Shown here: piece after piece, positions 1-7,692 of the stretch
Numbering within the stretch: position 1 is the stretch's first letter
Layout: each line of letters opens with the position of its first letter
Assembly: GCA_947624495.1 (NCBI GenBank)
Contig: CANQKP010000002.1
Coordinates: 1 to 38,824, forward strand
From: an uncultured Monoglobus sp.
GTDB taxonomy: Bacteria > Bacillota > Clostridia > Monoglobales > Monoglobaceae
Direction of reading: 5' to 3'
DNA: 38,824 nucleotides
Position numbers and translations under genes: made by a program
The notes under the pieces: generated by a model
Database searches by the model: none
Seen by the model: the letters and a program-made list of their open reading frames with translations, nothing else
What the model was told of the DNA's origin: nothing

Positions 1-2440
1 TTCCGCCCGATCTCTCGATCTCAAACAGCGAGTAATCGTCGACGCTGCCGCTTTCCGGCGCCCACAGCTTTATTTCGGCATCCAAGCTGTCTATGTAAAA
101 TATCGCGGGCTCGTAATTTTCATCGCGCGTTTTGATGATCGCCGCGCCCTCGTCTGTGCCTTCACGATAAGCGGTAAGTCCCGCTCCGACCTCGTCAAAG
201 TCCTCAAGTCTGCCTACCAGCTTGAAATCACCGCTCTTTTCGCGGCTCATCTCCGAGCCGGAAGTCAAAGTATAGCACTCGCCGTCAAATGAAGCGTCGC
301 CGTTGACCGTCCAGCCTTCCGCCGCCTGCGCGCCGATAACATGAACGGTCTTTATCGGGCTGAAGCTGTATGTGCCGTCGCTCATTTCCGCCTTTGCGGT
401 CAGTATATTATTGCCTGTGGGAAGTCCGCTCAAATTCGCCGTCCACACGCCGTTTATATTCTCGGCCTGCGCCGCGGGAGCGTCGTTGCAGTAAATTTCA
501 ACGTCCGTAATGTCTCCGCTGCTTCCTCCGCCGCCCACCGTATACGGTCCGCACAGAGGCTCTATGTCATCCAAGCTGTTCCAGAGGAATACCTTTGTGA
601 CCGCGCCTGCCGCCACGGTTCCCACATCAGCGGTGCCGGACGCCTCGTCAACATCAGCGTGCCTGCTGTCGATCAGACTGCCGTTTGCGTCATAAGAAGC
701 CGCGACCGCGACTGCCTTTTCGTACTGAGCCGACGGGTCAACCGTCACAACTCCGTTTTCGTAGGACGTTATCCATGAATTTGAATTGTCCGCTCCGTTT
801 TCCTCCGCCTTTACAGTGATCGTGTCCGCTGCGGTGTAATACTTATCCTCAGCCGAAACCGCAAGACCTGCGGGGGCTTTACCGCCGGCTATGCTTTCCT
901 CTACGAATATCTCAAGCCATGTATAGCCGTCGGGACCGATCTTAAGGCTGTCATACCTGTTTTCCTTGTTAAGCCCCATCGCGTCCTCCCACGCGTCGGC
1001 AATACCGTCTTGGTCCCTGTCATAATCCGCGGGGCGCGTCTCGTTTGAGAACACGGGATAGCCGCGTCCGTCATACTCAGCCTCACTGCCCGCAGGAACG
1101 CCGTCCAGAGGATCGTCAACAAGACCTATGCTGCCCTTAACGCCGTTGGGAGCGGTTCCGGTCTCCACGTTATCGATAATTCTCTCGTCAACCTTGTCAC
1201 GCCTTGGGAGATTTGCGCCCGCGTTTTCCAAAACATCGGCGTATGCCGCGTCAGTATCCTCAACGGTTACGGGATACTCCGAATTATACTCCTGATACTG
1301 AGCGTCGGGACTGGTTATAACCATATTGGTCGTGTCCGCTATATTATAAAACTTTGTGTCAACATAAACACCGGTGTGAAGATCGTCCTGCCAGTTGTTC
1401 TCGTTGACCTTCTGAGCGTTCGCATAGTCCGGATCGTCCGCATCCACATATATCTTGTTGCCGACCGCGTAAACGCTGCCGAGCATATTTGCCTGATGCT
1501 TCTGTCCGACGCTCAGCTCAAATATCCTGGCTCTCTTTCCGGGGGACGTCGCCGGACCGGGTTTGTAAATATTATTCTGTATGTATGTCTTTGCGCCGTT
1601 CTCGGTGCCGTATCCCGCCTTGTCGCCCCAGTTATATATGATGTTGTTCTTCATATCGACCAAAGTGTCGGAGTCGATATATCCCGCGGTCATCGATACC
1701 GACTCGGATGTGCCGACCTTGGGGTTGCGGCTCTTGTGAGTGGCGATCAGGCTGTGATGTACCGACATATTAACGCCGCCCCATATTCCGCCGTAGCCGT
1801 GTTCACCCTTATCGTGAACGCTTTGATTGAGCGCCTCGGCGATAATGCTGTACTGAATGGTCACATCCTTGACCGCGTACGCCGAAAGATTTTCGTCGGT
1901 ACCCCATGACACCGAGCAATGGTCAACTATAACGCCGGTACAGTTGTCCGTGATCTCAAGTCCGTCCTGAGCCCTGGTATCCGAACCGTCAGGCTTCTTG
2001 GAGCCGACACGGAAACGCAGGTACCGCATAATTATGTTGTTCGCGCCGACCTTTATATTGTTTGTGCGGAAGCAAATTCCGTCGCCCGGCGCGGTCTGAC
2101 CCAGGATCGTCATGTTATCGTGTCCGATCGTTACATTTGAGTCAAGATCGATATAACCCGAAACGTCAAACACCACAATTCGGTTGCCCTGAGAGACCGC
2201 GTCGCGGAACGAGCCTTCGCCGCTGTCCGCAAGACTTGTTACATGGTATACCTCCGGTTTCTCCGCGCCTCTTGCTCCGGTCGCCCACATACCGCCGCCC
2301 TCGGCGCCGGGGAACGCGGCGACGCGGCTTTCAGCCGCGGTATTTCCCGCGGGAGCCGCCAACGCCGGAACGGTAATGCAGCTGAGCATGACCGCCAGCG
2401 CGACGAAAACCATACCCGCTTTTTTAAGCATTGTTTTCAT
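1..2440 (-). CDS. Secreted pectate lyase-like protein (PL1-type), C-terminus beyond the window
   Basis: My own minus-strand reading; not in the ORF track because there is no stop in the window. MKTMLKKAGMVFVALAVMLSCITVPALAAPAG is signal-peptide-like and is followed by FPGAEGGGMWATGARG, VYHVTSLADSGEGSFRDAVSQGNRIVVFDVSGYIDL, TILGQTAPGDGI and MRYLRFRVG (PL1 beta-helix motifs). RBS AGAAAGGAAG upstream; an in-frame ATG at 2446 is an alternative start. Confidence 0.85.
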   Translation of the reverse strand, partial: MKTMLKKAGMVFVALAVMLSCITVPALAAPAGNTAAESRVAAFPGAEGGGMWATGARGAEKPEVYHVTSLADSGEGSFRDAVSQGNRIVVFDVSGYIDLDSNVTIGHDNMTILGQTAPGDGICFRTNNIKVGANNIIMRYLRFRVGSKKPDGSDTRAQDGLEITDNCTGVIVDHCSVSWGTDENLSAYAVKDVTIQYSIIAEALNQSVHDKGEHGYGGIWGGVNMSVHHSLIATHKSRNPKVGTSESVSMTAGYIDSDTLVDMKNNIIYNWGDKAGYGTENGAKTYIQNNIYKPGPATSPGKRARIFELSVGQKHQANMLGSVYAVGNKIYVDADDPDYANAQKVNENNWQDDLHTGVYVDTKFYNIADTTNMVITSPDAQYQEYNSEYPVTVEDTDAAYADVLENAGANLPRRDKVDERIIDNVETGTAPNGVKGSIGLVDDPLDGVPAGSEAEYDGRGYPVFSNETRPADYDRDQDGIADAWEDAMGLNKENRYDSLKIGPDGYTWLEIFVEESIAGGKAPAGLAVSAEDKYYTAADTITVKAEENGADNSNSWITSYENGVVTVDPSAQYEKAVAVAASYDANGSLIDSRHADVDEASGTADVGTVAAGAVTKVFLWNSLDDIEPLCGPYTVGGGGSSGDITDVEIYCNDAPAAQAENINGVWTANLSGLPTGNNILTAKAEMSDGTYSFSPIKTVHVIGAQAAEGWTVNGDASFDGECYTLTSGSEMSREKSGDFKLVGRLEDFDEVGAGLTAYREGTDEGAAIIKTRDENYEPAIFYIDSLDAEIKLWAPESGSVDDYSLFEIERSGG

Positions 2441-2465
2441 ATTCATTCTTCCTTTCTGATATTTC

Positions 2466-2511
2466 GGGCGAAGACCGCCCTTATTTCCACAACTTAACTT
2501 TATAAGGGCGG
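2466..2511 (-). promoter_or_regulatory. Leader with two mutually exclusive hairpins upstream of the pectate lyase
   Basis: ccgcccttat (2475-2484) pairs perfectly with ataagggcgg (2502-2511), while gggcg (2466-2470) pairs with cgccc (2476-2480); the arms overlap. Confidence 0.4.
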
Positions 2512-2600
2512 ATGATATCCTCCCCAATGCGGCGTGCGGGGAAAAGACGCCCACAACGTCCCGCCTGCGGCGGCAGGTGCAGTGTTTTCCCCTGCGGACG

Positions 2601-2637
2601 AGCGAACAGCGAACAGATACAAATTCACTGTTCGCTG
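2601..2637. repeat. Inverted repeat downstream of kdgK with a duplicated left arm
   Basis: cagcgaacag (2607-2616) / ctgttcgctg (2628-2637), 10-bp perfect; a second agcgaacag at 2601-2609. Confidence 0.5.
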
Positions 2638-2653
2638 ATCACTAATCGCCGTA

Positions 2654-3682
2654 TTATCTGTTCATCTCGTCCTGCTTGCCGGTCGCCTTGTGGCTTTCGA
2701 TAACGCTGTTTATCTCGCTCAGGCTGCTGACCGCCATATCGCCCAAAACGGTGTTCTTGACCGATGACATGGCGTTTCCGTACTCAACGACCTTTTGCAT
2801 ATCGTCATGCACTATCATCGCATACAAAGCTCCCGCGAGGTACGCGTCGCCGCTGCCCACACGGTCAACGACCTCAATATTCTCGTATGGCTCCTCCTCA
2901 TAGAACCTGCCGTCATAATAAATCATTGACGAGAAATTATGTATCTTCGGGCTTATTACCTCGCGCCTTGTGGTTGCAACCACCTTGCAGCCGTACTCGT
3001 CGCAGTAGCTCTTCATTATTTCCTCAAGCGTTCCTGTCTTTTGCAGCATACGCCGCGAGGTCTCCTCGGACACGAACAAAATGTCAACATACGGGAATAT
3101 CGACGTTACAGTCTCGCGGGCGGTCGCCTCGTCCCAAAGCGACGCACGGTAGTTTATGTCAAAAGATATTACCGTACCGTTCTCCTTAAACTTCTTTATT
3201 ACATCGATAGTCGTTTTGCGCAGCGACTCATTGAGCGCCAGGGTGATGCCGCTGACATGGAAGACCGCGGTCTCGCCAAACACCGATTTGGGAATTTCGT
3301 CGATCTTAAGAGTGGTCATCGAGGAATTTGCTCTGTCATACACAACAGACGACTTTCTCGGATACGCTCCCATCTCGTAATAATATATTCCCAAACGCTT
3401 TTCGGGAGAATTATCGTAAACGATAAGATCATCGCTTACTCCGCCGTATCTTATCATGTTGCGCACAAAATGACCTATCTTGTTCTCCGGCAGCTTTGTG
3501 ATAATTCCGGTTTCAATTCCGAGAATAGCGCTGCCGTTCGCAACGTTCAGCTCCGCGCCGCCGGCTTTTTTATCAAACGTATAGCTCTGGGAGATCTTGT
3601 CGGTCCCCGGAGGCGACAGTCTGAGCATGACCTCTCCCATTGTCACCAAGTCATATTTTTTGTCCCTTTTTATAAACTTCAT
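2654..3682 (-). CDS. kdgK: 2-dehydro-3-deoxygluconokinase (PfkB family)
   Basis: 342-aa ORF; GEVMLRLSPPG, GGAELNVANGSAILG and C-terminal RVGSGDAYLAGALYA; sits next to uxaC. Confidence 0.88.
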   Translation of the reverse strand: MKFIKRDKKYDLVTMGEVMLRLSPPGTDKISQSYTFDKKAGGAELNVANGSAILGIETGIITKLPENKIGHFVRNMIRYGGVSDDLIVYDNSPEKRLGIYYYEMGAYPRKSSVVYDRANSSMTTLKIDEIPKSVFGETAVFHVSGITLALNESLRKTTIDVIKKFKENGTVISFDINYRASLWDEATARETVTSIFPYVDILFVSEETSRRMLQKTGTLEEIMKSYCDEYGCKVVATTRREVISPKIHNFSSMIYYDGRFYEEEPYENIEVVDRVGSGDAYLAGALYAMIVHDDMQKVVEYGNAMSSVKNTVLGDMAVSSLSEINSVIESHKATGKQDEMNR

Positions 3683-3716
3683 AAGGCATTAACCTCCTAT
3701 CCGCACACAGCGCGTT

Positions 3717-5123
3717 TTATATTTCAATACCGAAATAATTTTTGGCGTTGTTGAAGCAGATACCCTTAACTATCGTCTCAAGAGTATCCATATCAGCGGG
3801 GAACTCGCCTGCTTCCACCCAGCCGCCTAAAATGTTGCACATAATTCTTCTGAAATACTCATGTCTTGTATATGAAAGAAAGCTTCTGGAGTCGGTGAGC
3901 ATTCCCACAAATTTATTAAGTGCGCCCAGGTTGCCCAGAGCCTTCATCTGCTCGGTCATGCCGTCTCTCTGATCGTTGAACCACCAGCCGGAGCCGAACT
4001 GGATCTTGCCCGGAACCTCGCATCCCTGGAAGTTGCCCAGCATTGTGCCGAGAACGTAATTGTCCTTGGGGTTTAAGGTGTAGAGTATGGTCTTTGGCAG
4101 CTTGTTCTTCATCTCAAGCGCGTTTAAGAGCTTGGAAAGCGGAGCCGCAATGCAGTAGTCGCTGATAGAATCAAAGCCGGTATCCGCGCCCAGTTTATTA
4201 AACATACGCGTGTTGTTGTTGCGCAGAGCGCCGATGTGCAGCTGATAAGCCCAGTTCAGTTCGTGGTACTTCTCGCCCAATTTGATCAATGTGGCGCTCT
4301 TGTAAGCGTCAACTTCGAACTGTGTCAGCTTCTCACCCTTCATTGCCTTCTTGAAGATAGCGTCGACCTCAGCCTCGCTGACCTCCTCATAGGGTACGCT
4401 GTCAAGAGCATGGTCGGAAACGCGGCTTCCAACCTCGTGGAAGTAATCTATCCTCTTGTATATCGCGCGTATCAGATCCTCATAGCTGTCTATCTCAACG
4501 CCTGAAACGTCAGCCAGCTTGCCGATGTACGGCGCGAAGGTGGGCTTGTCGATGTTGATCATGAAGTCGGGTCTGAATGCAGGCAGGACCTTCGCCTTGA
4601 TATGTCCCTTCTCCTTGATCTTCTTGTGCCACTCAAGATCATCGATCGGGTCGTCCGTTGTGCAGATAACCGCCACGTTTGACTGATTGATGAGCTTCGC
4701 GGGACTCATCTGTGTCTCTTTTATTACCTTGTTCGCCTTCTCCCATATCTCATCCGCCGTGTCTGCGCGGCATACGGTGTCAATACCAAAGTATCTCTGA
4801 AGCTCTAAATGGGTCCAGTGATAGAGCGGGTTGCCTATGCCGTACTGAAGCGCGGAGCAGAACGCTCTGAACTTCTCCTGGTCGGGAGCGTCGCCGGTCA
4901 TGTACTTCTCGTCAAGACCGCAGGAGCGCATATAACGCCACTTATAGTGGTCGCCGCCCAAGAAAATTTGTGTAATGTTGTCGAACGGCTTGTCCTCATA
5001 CATCATCTGAGGAATAAGATGACAGTGGTAGTCAAAAATCGGCATATCGGCCGCAAAGTCATGATACAGCTTTTTCGCGGTATCATTGGTCAGCATAAAG
5101 TCCTTGTCCATAAACTTTTTCAT
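3717..5123 (-). CDS. uxaC: Glucuronate (uronate) isomerase
   Basis: MKKFMDKDFMLTNDTAKKLYHDFAADMPIFDYHCHLIPQ...; GSGWWFNDQRDGM and MLTDSRSFLSYTRHEYFRR. Start placed at 5123 behind GGGAGG instead of the track's 5144. Confidence 0.93.
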   Translation of the reverse strand: MKKFMDKDFMLTNDTAKKLYHDFAADMPIFDYHCHLIPQMMYEDKPFDNITQIFLGGDHYKWRYMRSCGLDEKYMTGDAPDQEKFRAFCSALQYGIGNPLYHWTHLELQRYFGIDTVCRADTADEIWEKANKVIKETQMSPAKLINQSNVAVICTTDDPIDDLEWHKKIKEKGHIKAKVLPAFRPDFMINIDKPTFAPYIGKLADVSGVEIDSYEDLIRAIYKRIDYFHEVGSRVSDHALDSVPYEEVSEAEVDAIFKKAMKGEKLTQFEVDAYKSATLIKLGEKYHELNWAYQLHIGALRNNNTRMFNKLGADTGFDSISDYCIAAPLSKLLNALEMKNKLPKTILYTLNPKDNYVLGTMLGNFQGCEVPGKIQFGSGWWFNDQRDGMTEQMKALGNLGALNKFVGMLTDSRSFLSYTRHEYFRRIMCNILGGWVEAGEFPADMDTLETIVKGICFNNAKNYFGIEI

Positions 5124-5238
5124 AAAAATACCTCCCGGGTTCAACCCTTATAAAATGATTATTTAAATTTCAAAAAATATATTTAATTTTGTAGTATATG
5201 CCCGAAAAATTTCGGAAACACTACACCTATTCTTATAT

Positions 5239-5268
5239 ATTATACACTATAATAATTCAAGATTGCAA
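5239..5268 (-). promoter_or_regulatory. Putative sigma-A promoter for uxaC (TTGCAA-18-TATAAT)
   Basis: -35 at 5263-5268 and -10 at 5239-5244 on the minus strand. Confidence 0.5.
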
Positions 5269-5380
5269 AGGTTTTTTTGTGTAGATTAACTGAAAATTTG
5301 GCTAATAAAATTAGAAATAATTGAAATCATTAACAAATATATTAATTTGAACAAATATTCTGTATTATAAGAAAAAACTA

Positions 5381-5409
5381 TTGATTTATTGCCACAAATG
5401 TGTTATAAT
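5381..5409 (+). promoter_or_regulatory. Putative sigma-A promoter for the AraC regulator (TTGATT-17-TATAAT)
   Basis: TTGATT 5381-5386, 17-nt spacer, TATAAT 5404-5409; RBS GGAGGTGA then GTG start at 5439. Confidence 0.6.
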
Positions 5410-5438
5410 ACTTTCAGAACAAATTTGGAGGTGATTTT

Positions 5439-6272
5439 GTGGGACTGCCTGAAGACAGAGACATTTATATAGAACGTGAGGAAAACAACAAGCCTTATGT
5501 CATGAAAAACTCTCATATGCACGATTACTATGAGGTATACTACCTTATGTCCGGCACCAGAAGATACTTTATAAACCATACTCTCTACAATATGGAGCCC
5601 GGAGATGTTGTTCTGGTAAACAAGGGCGATCTGCATCTGACGACAATGATCTCATCCGAATATTATTATGAACGCTACCTTATGACTTTCAATGAGAAAT
5701 TTGTGGAACGCGCCTGTGAAAATATTAACCGCGACCTGTTTATGAACGCCTTTAACGTCAAAAAGGTCCATGTCCCCGTATCAAAACGGTACGCTTTTGA
5801 GGCGCTGCTGCACAAACTGAGCGCCGAATGTGAAAAATCCGATGAATATGCCGAGTATTTAGCGCACTCGCATATGGCGGAGATAATGATTTTCCTGGAC
5901 CGCTGCGCCGGTCACAGCGTAGTGCCGTTTGACGACATAAGCGTTCATGAGGAGCGCATCCAGCAAGTCTGCAAATACATAATAAACTATTATAACCAAC
6001 CGATCACGCTGGCGGATATTTCAAAAATGGCTTATATGAGCCCTACTTATTTTTCAAAAAAGTTTAAAAAGGTGACCGGCTTCGGATTTAATGAATACCT
6101 GAACAACGTCCGGATAAAAATGGCGACAAATATGCTGGTCGAGACCCAGTACTCGGTCACGGAGATCGCACGCTTCTGCGGATATAAGGACAGCAACTAC
6201 TTCGGCGATGTATTCAAAAAAATAATGGGCGTCTCACCCAGCAAGTACAGAAAGGCAAATTACACGTTTTAA
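5439..6272 (+). CDS. AraC-family transcriptional regulator (cupin-like N-terminus plus two HTHs)
   Basis: ITLADISKMAYMSPTYFSKKFKKVTGFGFNEYLNNVRIKMATNMLVETQYSVTEIARFCGYKDSNYFGDVFKKIMGVSPSKYRK is the AraC HTH signature. Confidence 0.92.
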   Translation: MGLPEDRDIYIEREENNKPYVMKNSHMHDYYEVYYLMSGTRRYFINHTLYNMEPGDVVLVNKGDLHLTTMISSEYYYERYLMTFNEKFVERACENINRDLFMNAFNVKKVHVPVSKRYAFEALLHKLSAECEKSDEYAEYLAHSHMAEIMIFLDRCAGHSVVPFDDISVHEERIQQVCKYIINYYNQPITLADISKMAYMSPTYFSKKFKKVTGFGFNEYLNNVRIKMATNMLVETQYSVTEIARFCGYKDSNYFGDVFKKIMGVSPSKYRKANYTF

Positions 6273-6282
6273 AAACAACAAG

Positions 6283-6308
6283 AGCGGCAGAGCAAAAGTT
6301 CTGCCGCT
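6283..6308. terminator. Intrinsic terminator after the AraC gene
   Basis: agcggcaga/tctgccgct 9-bp stem followed by tatttttaa. Confidence 0.7.
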
Positions 6309-6313
6309 TATTT

Positions 6314-6610
6314 TTAACAATACGTTTTAAGCGCTTCCGCATATGTAACCTCATTATCCGGTCGGAACAATCCGTCCTCATAGCCGTTTATAATACCGGC
6401 GTCGTGCGCCGCCTTGATATAGCCGGAAGCCCAATACTCTGCCGGAACATCGCTAAATACCGGCTCGTTTGTTTCAGGCACTTCTCCCATTGCCTGGAGC
6501 CTGCACACAATCGCCGCCATCTCTGCACGTGTGACGGCGCTTCATCCGCAAATGCGCCAAGCGAACAAAGCATAAGCGCAAGCAATAAAACAAAACATAA
6601 TTTTTTTCAT
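6314..6610 (-). pseudogene. Degraded, truncated S-layer-homology (SLH) domain protein
   Basis: RBS GGAGGTG, then ATG at 6610 MKKIMFCFIA; a second frame carries LALMLCSLGAFADEA (signal-peptide-like); the first frame resumes as VTRAEMAAIVCRLQAMGEVPETNEPVFSDVPAEYWASGYIKAAHDAGIINGYEDGLFRPDNEVTYAEALKTYC* (about one SLH repeat). Confidence 0.7.
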
Positions 6611-6706
6611 TCAACACCTCCGTTCATTTTTGCTCCGCTATCGTGTCATAACAGAAAGATTGGGAAGTCCGCACAATCTGGTGCAGTTATGATTTTATAA
6701 TAGGTC

Positions 6707-6748
6707 GATATCGGATATCCGTCAACAGCAAAGCGGTTATCCAATATC
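6707..6748 (-). promoter_or_regulatory. Strong hairpin at the predicted 5' end of the leftward transcript
   Basis: gatatcggatatccg (6707-6721) / cggttatccaatatc (6734-6748), 15-nt arms with one mismatch and one wobble. Confidence 0.5.
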
Positions 6749-6760
6749 TTTCATATTAAT

Positions 6761-6803
6761 ATTATACACCACTTTTGGTGTATTGTCAATACTAATATTT
6801 AAT
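6761..6803. promoter_or_regulatory. Overlapping divergent promoters sharing a palindromic operator
   Basis: Minus strand TTGACA (6784-6789)-17-TATAAT (6761-6766); plus strand TTGGTG (6775-6780)-17-TTTAAT (6798-6803); palindrome atacacca-cttt-tggtgtat at 6764-6783. Confidence 0.65.
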
Positions 6804-6833
6804 CAATAATATAATTTCCTTGGAGGAAACACA

Positions 6834-7055
6834 ATGAAAACTTATCAGGAGCGCATACGAGAACTGCGTGAAGACAATGACTTAACGCAAAAAGAGGTGG
6901 CGAAATATTTGGGAACCACACAGCAAGTATATTCGAGATATGAAAAAGGTATTAACGAAATGCCTGTATTTCATATTATTTCGTTGTGTAAATTTTACAA
7001 TGTTACATCTGATTACATTTTAGGATTAAGCGATAAAATTAATAAAGGCGGATGA
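6834..7055 (+). CDS. XRE-family helix-turn-helix regulator
   Basis: RIRELREDNDLTQKEVAKYLGTTQQVYSRYEKGINEMPVFHIISLCKFYNVTSDYILGLSD. Confidence 0.92.
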   Translation: MKTYQERIRELREDNDLTQKEVAKYLGTTQQVYSRYEKGINEMPVFHIISLCKFYNVTSDYILGLSDKINKGG

Positions 7056-7064
7056 TCTCCGCCT
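7046..7064. terminator. Hairpin terminator between the convergent XRE and toxin genes
   Basis: aggcgga-tgatc-tccgcct followed by ctattta. Confidence 0.5.
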
Positions 7065-7331
7065 CTATTTATCATTATAATGACCTTTACACTGCAGCAC
7101 TATGATTGTGTCATTATCAACGCAATATACAATTCTATCTTTTTCATTTATCCTGCGGCTCCAATAGCCTTCGCCGTCTTCTTTTAGCGGCTCCGGTTTG
7201 CCGATGCCCGAAAAAGGCTGCCTTTGTATTTCCTTAAGCAATGCGTTTATCTTTTTCAGTGTCTTTTTATCCTGCCTCTGCCAGTACAAATATTCTTTCC
7301 ATGCATCTTCGGCAAATGTAATACTACTCAA
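7065..7331 (-). CDS. Txe/YoeB-family toxin
   Basis: SSITFAEDAWKEYLYWQRQDKKTLKKINALLKEIQRQPFSGIGKPEPLKEDGEGYWSRRINEKDRIVYCVDNDTIIVLQCKGHY. TTG start at 7331 preferred (GGAGG 8-9 nt upstream, overlap with the antitoxin stop); the track's ATG at 7352 is the alternative. Confidence 0.9.
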   Translation of the reverse strand: MSSITFAEDAWKEYLYWQRQDKKTLKKINALLKEIQRQPFSGIGKPEPLKEDGEGYWSRRINEKDRIVYCVDNDTIIVLQCKGHYNDK

Positions 7332-7593
7332 CTTCCATTGCCTCCAGCTCATCTATGGTTTTTACAACAGTTTTTCCGTCTTTAATTTGCTGCTTGGCTT
7401 TATTTATCTGTTCAATATTAGCATCAGAATAAAACGCTTCCGGCGCAGCAACTTCAAACGGAATTTTACGGTCGCGCAAAGCTTTTTTGGCATAAATCAT
7501 AAAAAACGTGGTTATATTCATACCCATTTCACTGCACATACTGTCCAGTTCTTTTTTCATGTCATCATCAAGACGAATACTTACTGTAGTCAT
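7324..7593 (-). CDS. RelB/DinJ-family antitoxin
   Basis: MTTVSIRLDDDMKKELDSMCSEMGMNITTFFMIYAKKALRDRKIPFEV; ATG at 7593 behind AGAGG. Confidence 0.88.
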   Translation of the reverse strand: MTTVSIRLDDDMKKELDSMCSEMGMNITTFFMIYAKKALRDRKIPFEVAAPEAFYSDANIEQINKAKQQIKDGKTVVKTIDELEAMEVE

Positions 7594-7609
7594 ATAATTC
7601 ACCTCTATT

Positions 7610-7675
7610 TGCTTCAGATTGCTTCAAATTGCATCAATTTAATGTAATTATATCACAAATAGCTATAAAATGCAA
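7610..7675 (-). promoter_or_regulatory. TA promoter with three tandem 10-bp repeats
   Basis: Minus strand TTGCAT (7670-7675)-17-TATAAT (7647-7652); repeats tgcttcagat / tgcttcaaat / tgcatcaatt at 7610-7639. Confidence 0.6.
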
Positions 7676-7692
7676 GCTTTTTTAAGCGAAAT

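Noticed and set aside
341-2497. Plus-strand ORFs at 341-778, 1376-1909, 1919-2376 and others
   Set aside because: Antisense to the pectate lyase reading frame, which has clear family motifs and was merely truncated by the window edge.
2939-5153. Plus-strand ORFs over kdgK and uxaC
   Set aside because: Shadow ORFs with no recognisable motifs, opposite well-supported genes.
7610-7639. Short CRISPR-like array
   Set aside because: Three 10-bp units without spacers; better explained as operator repeats.
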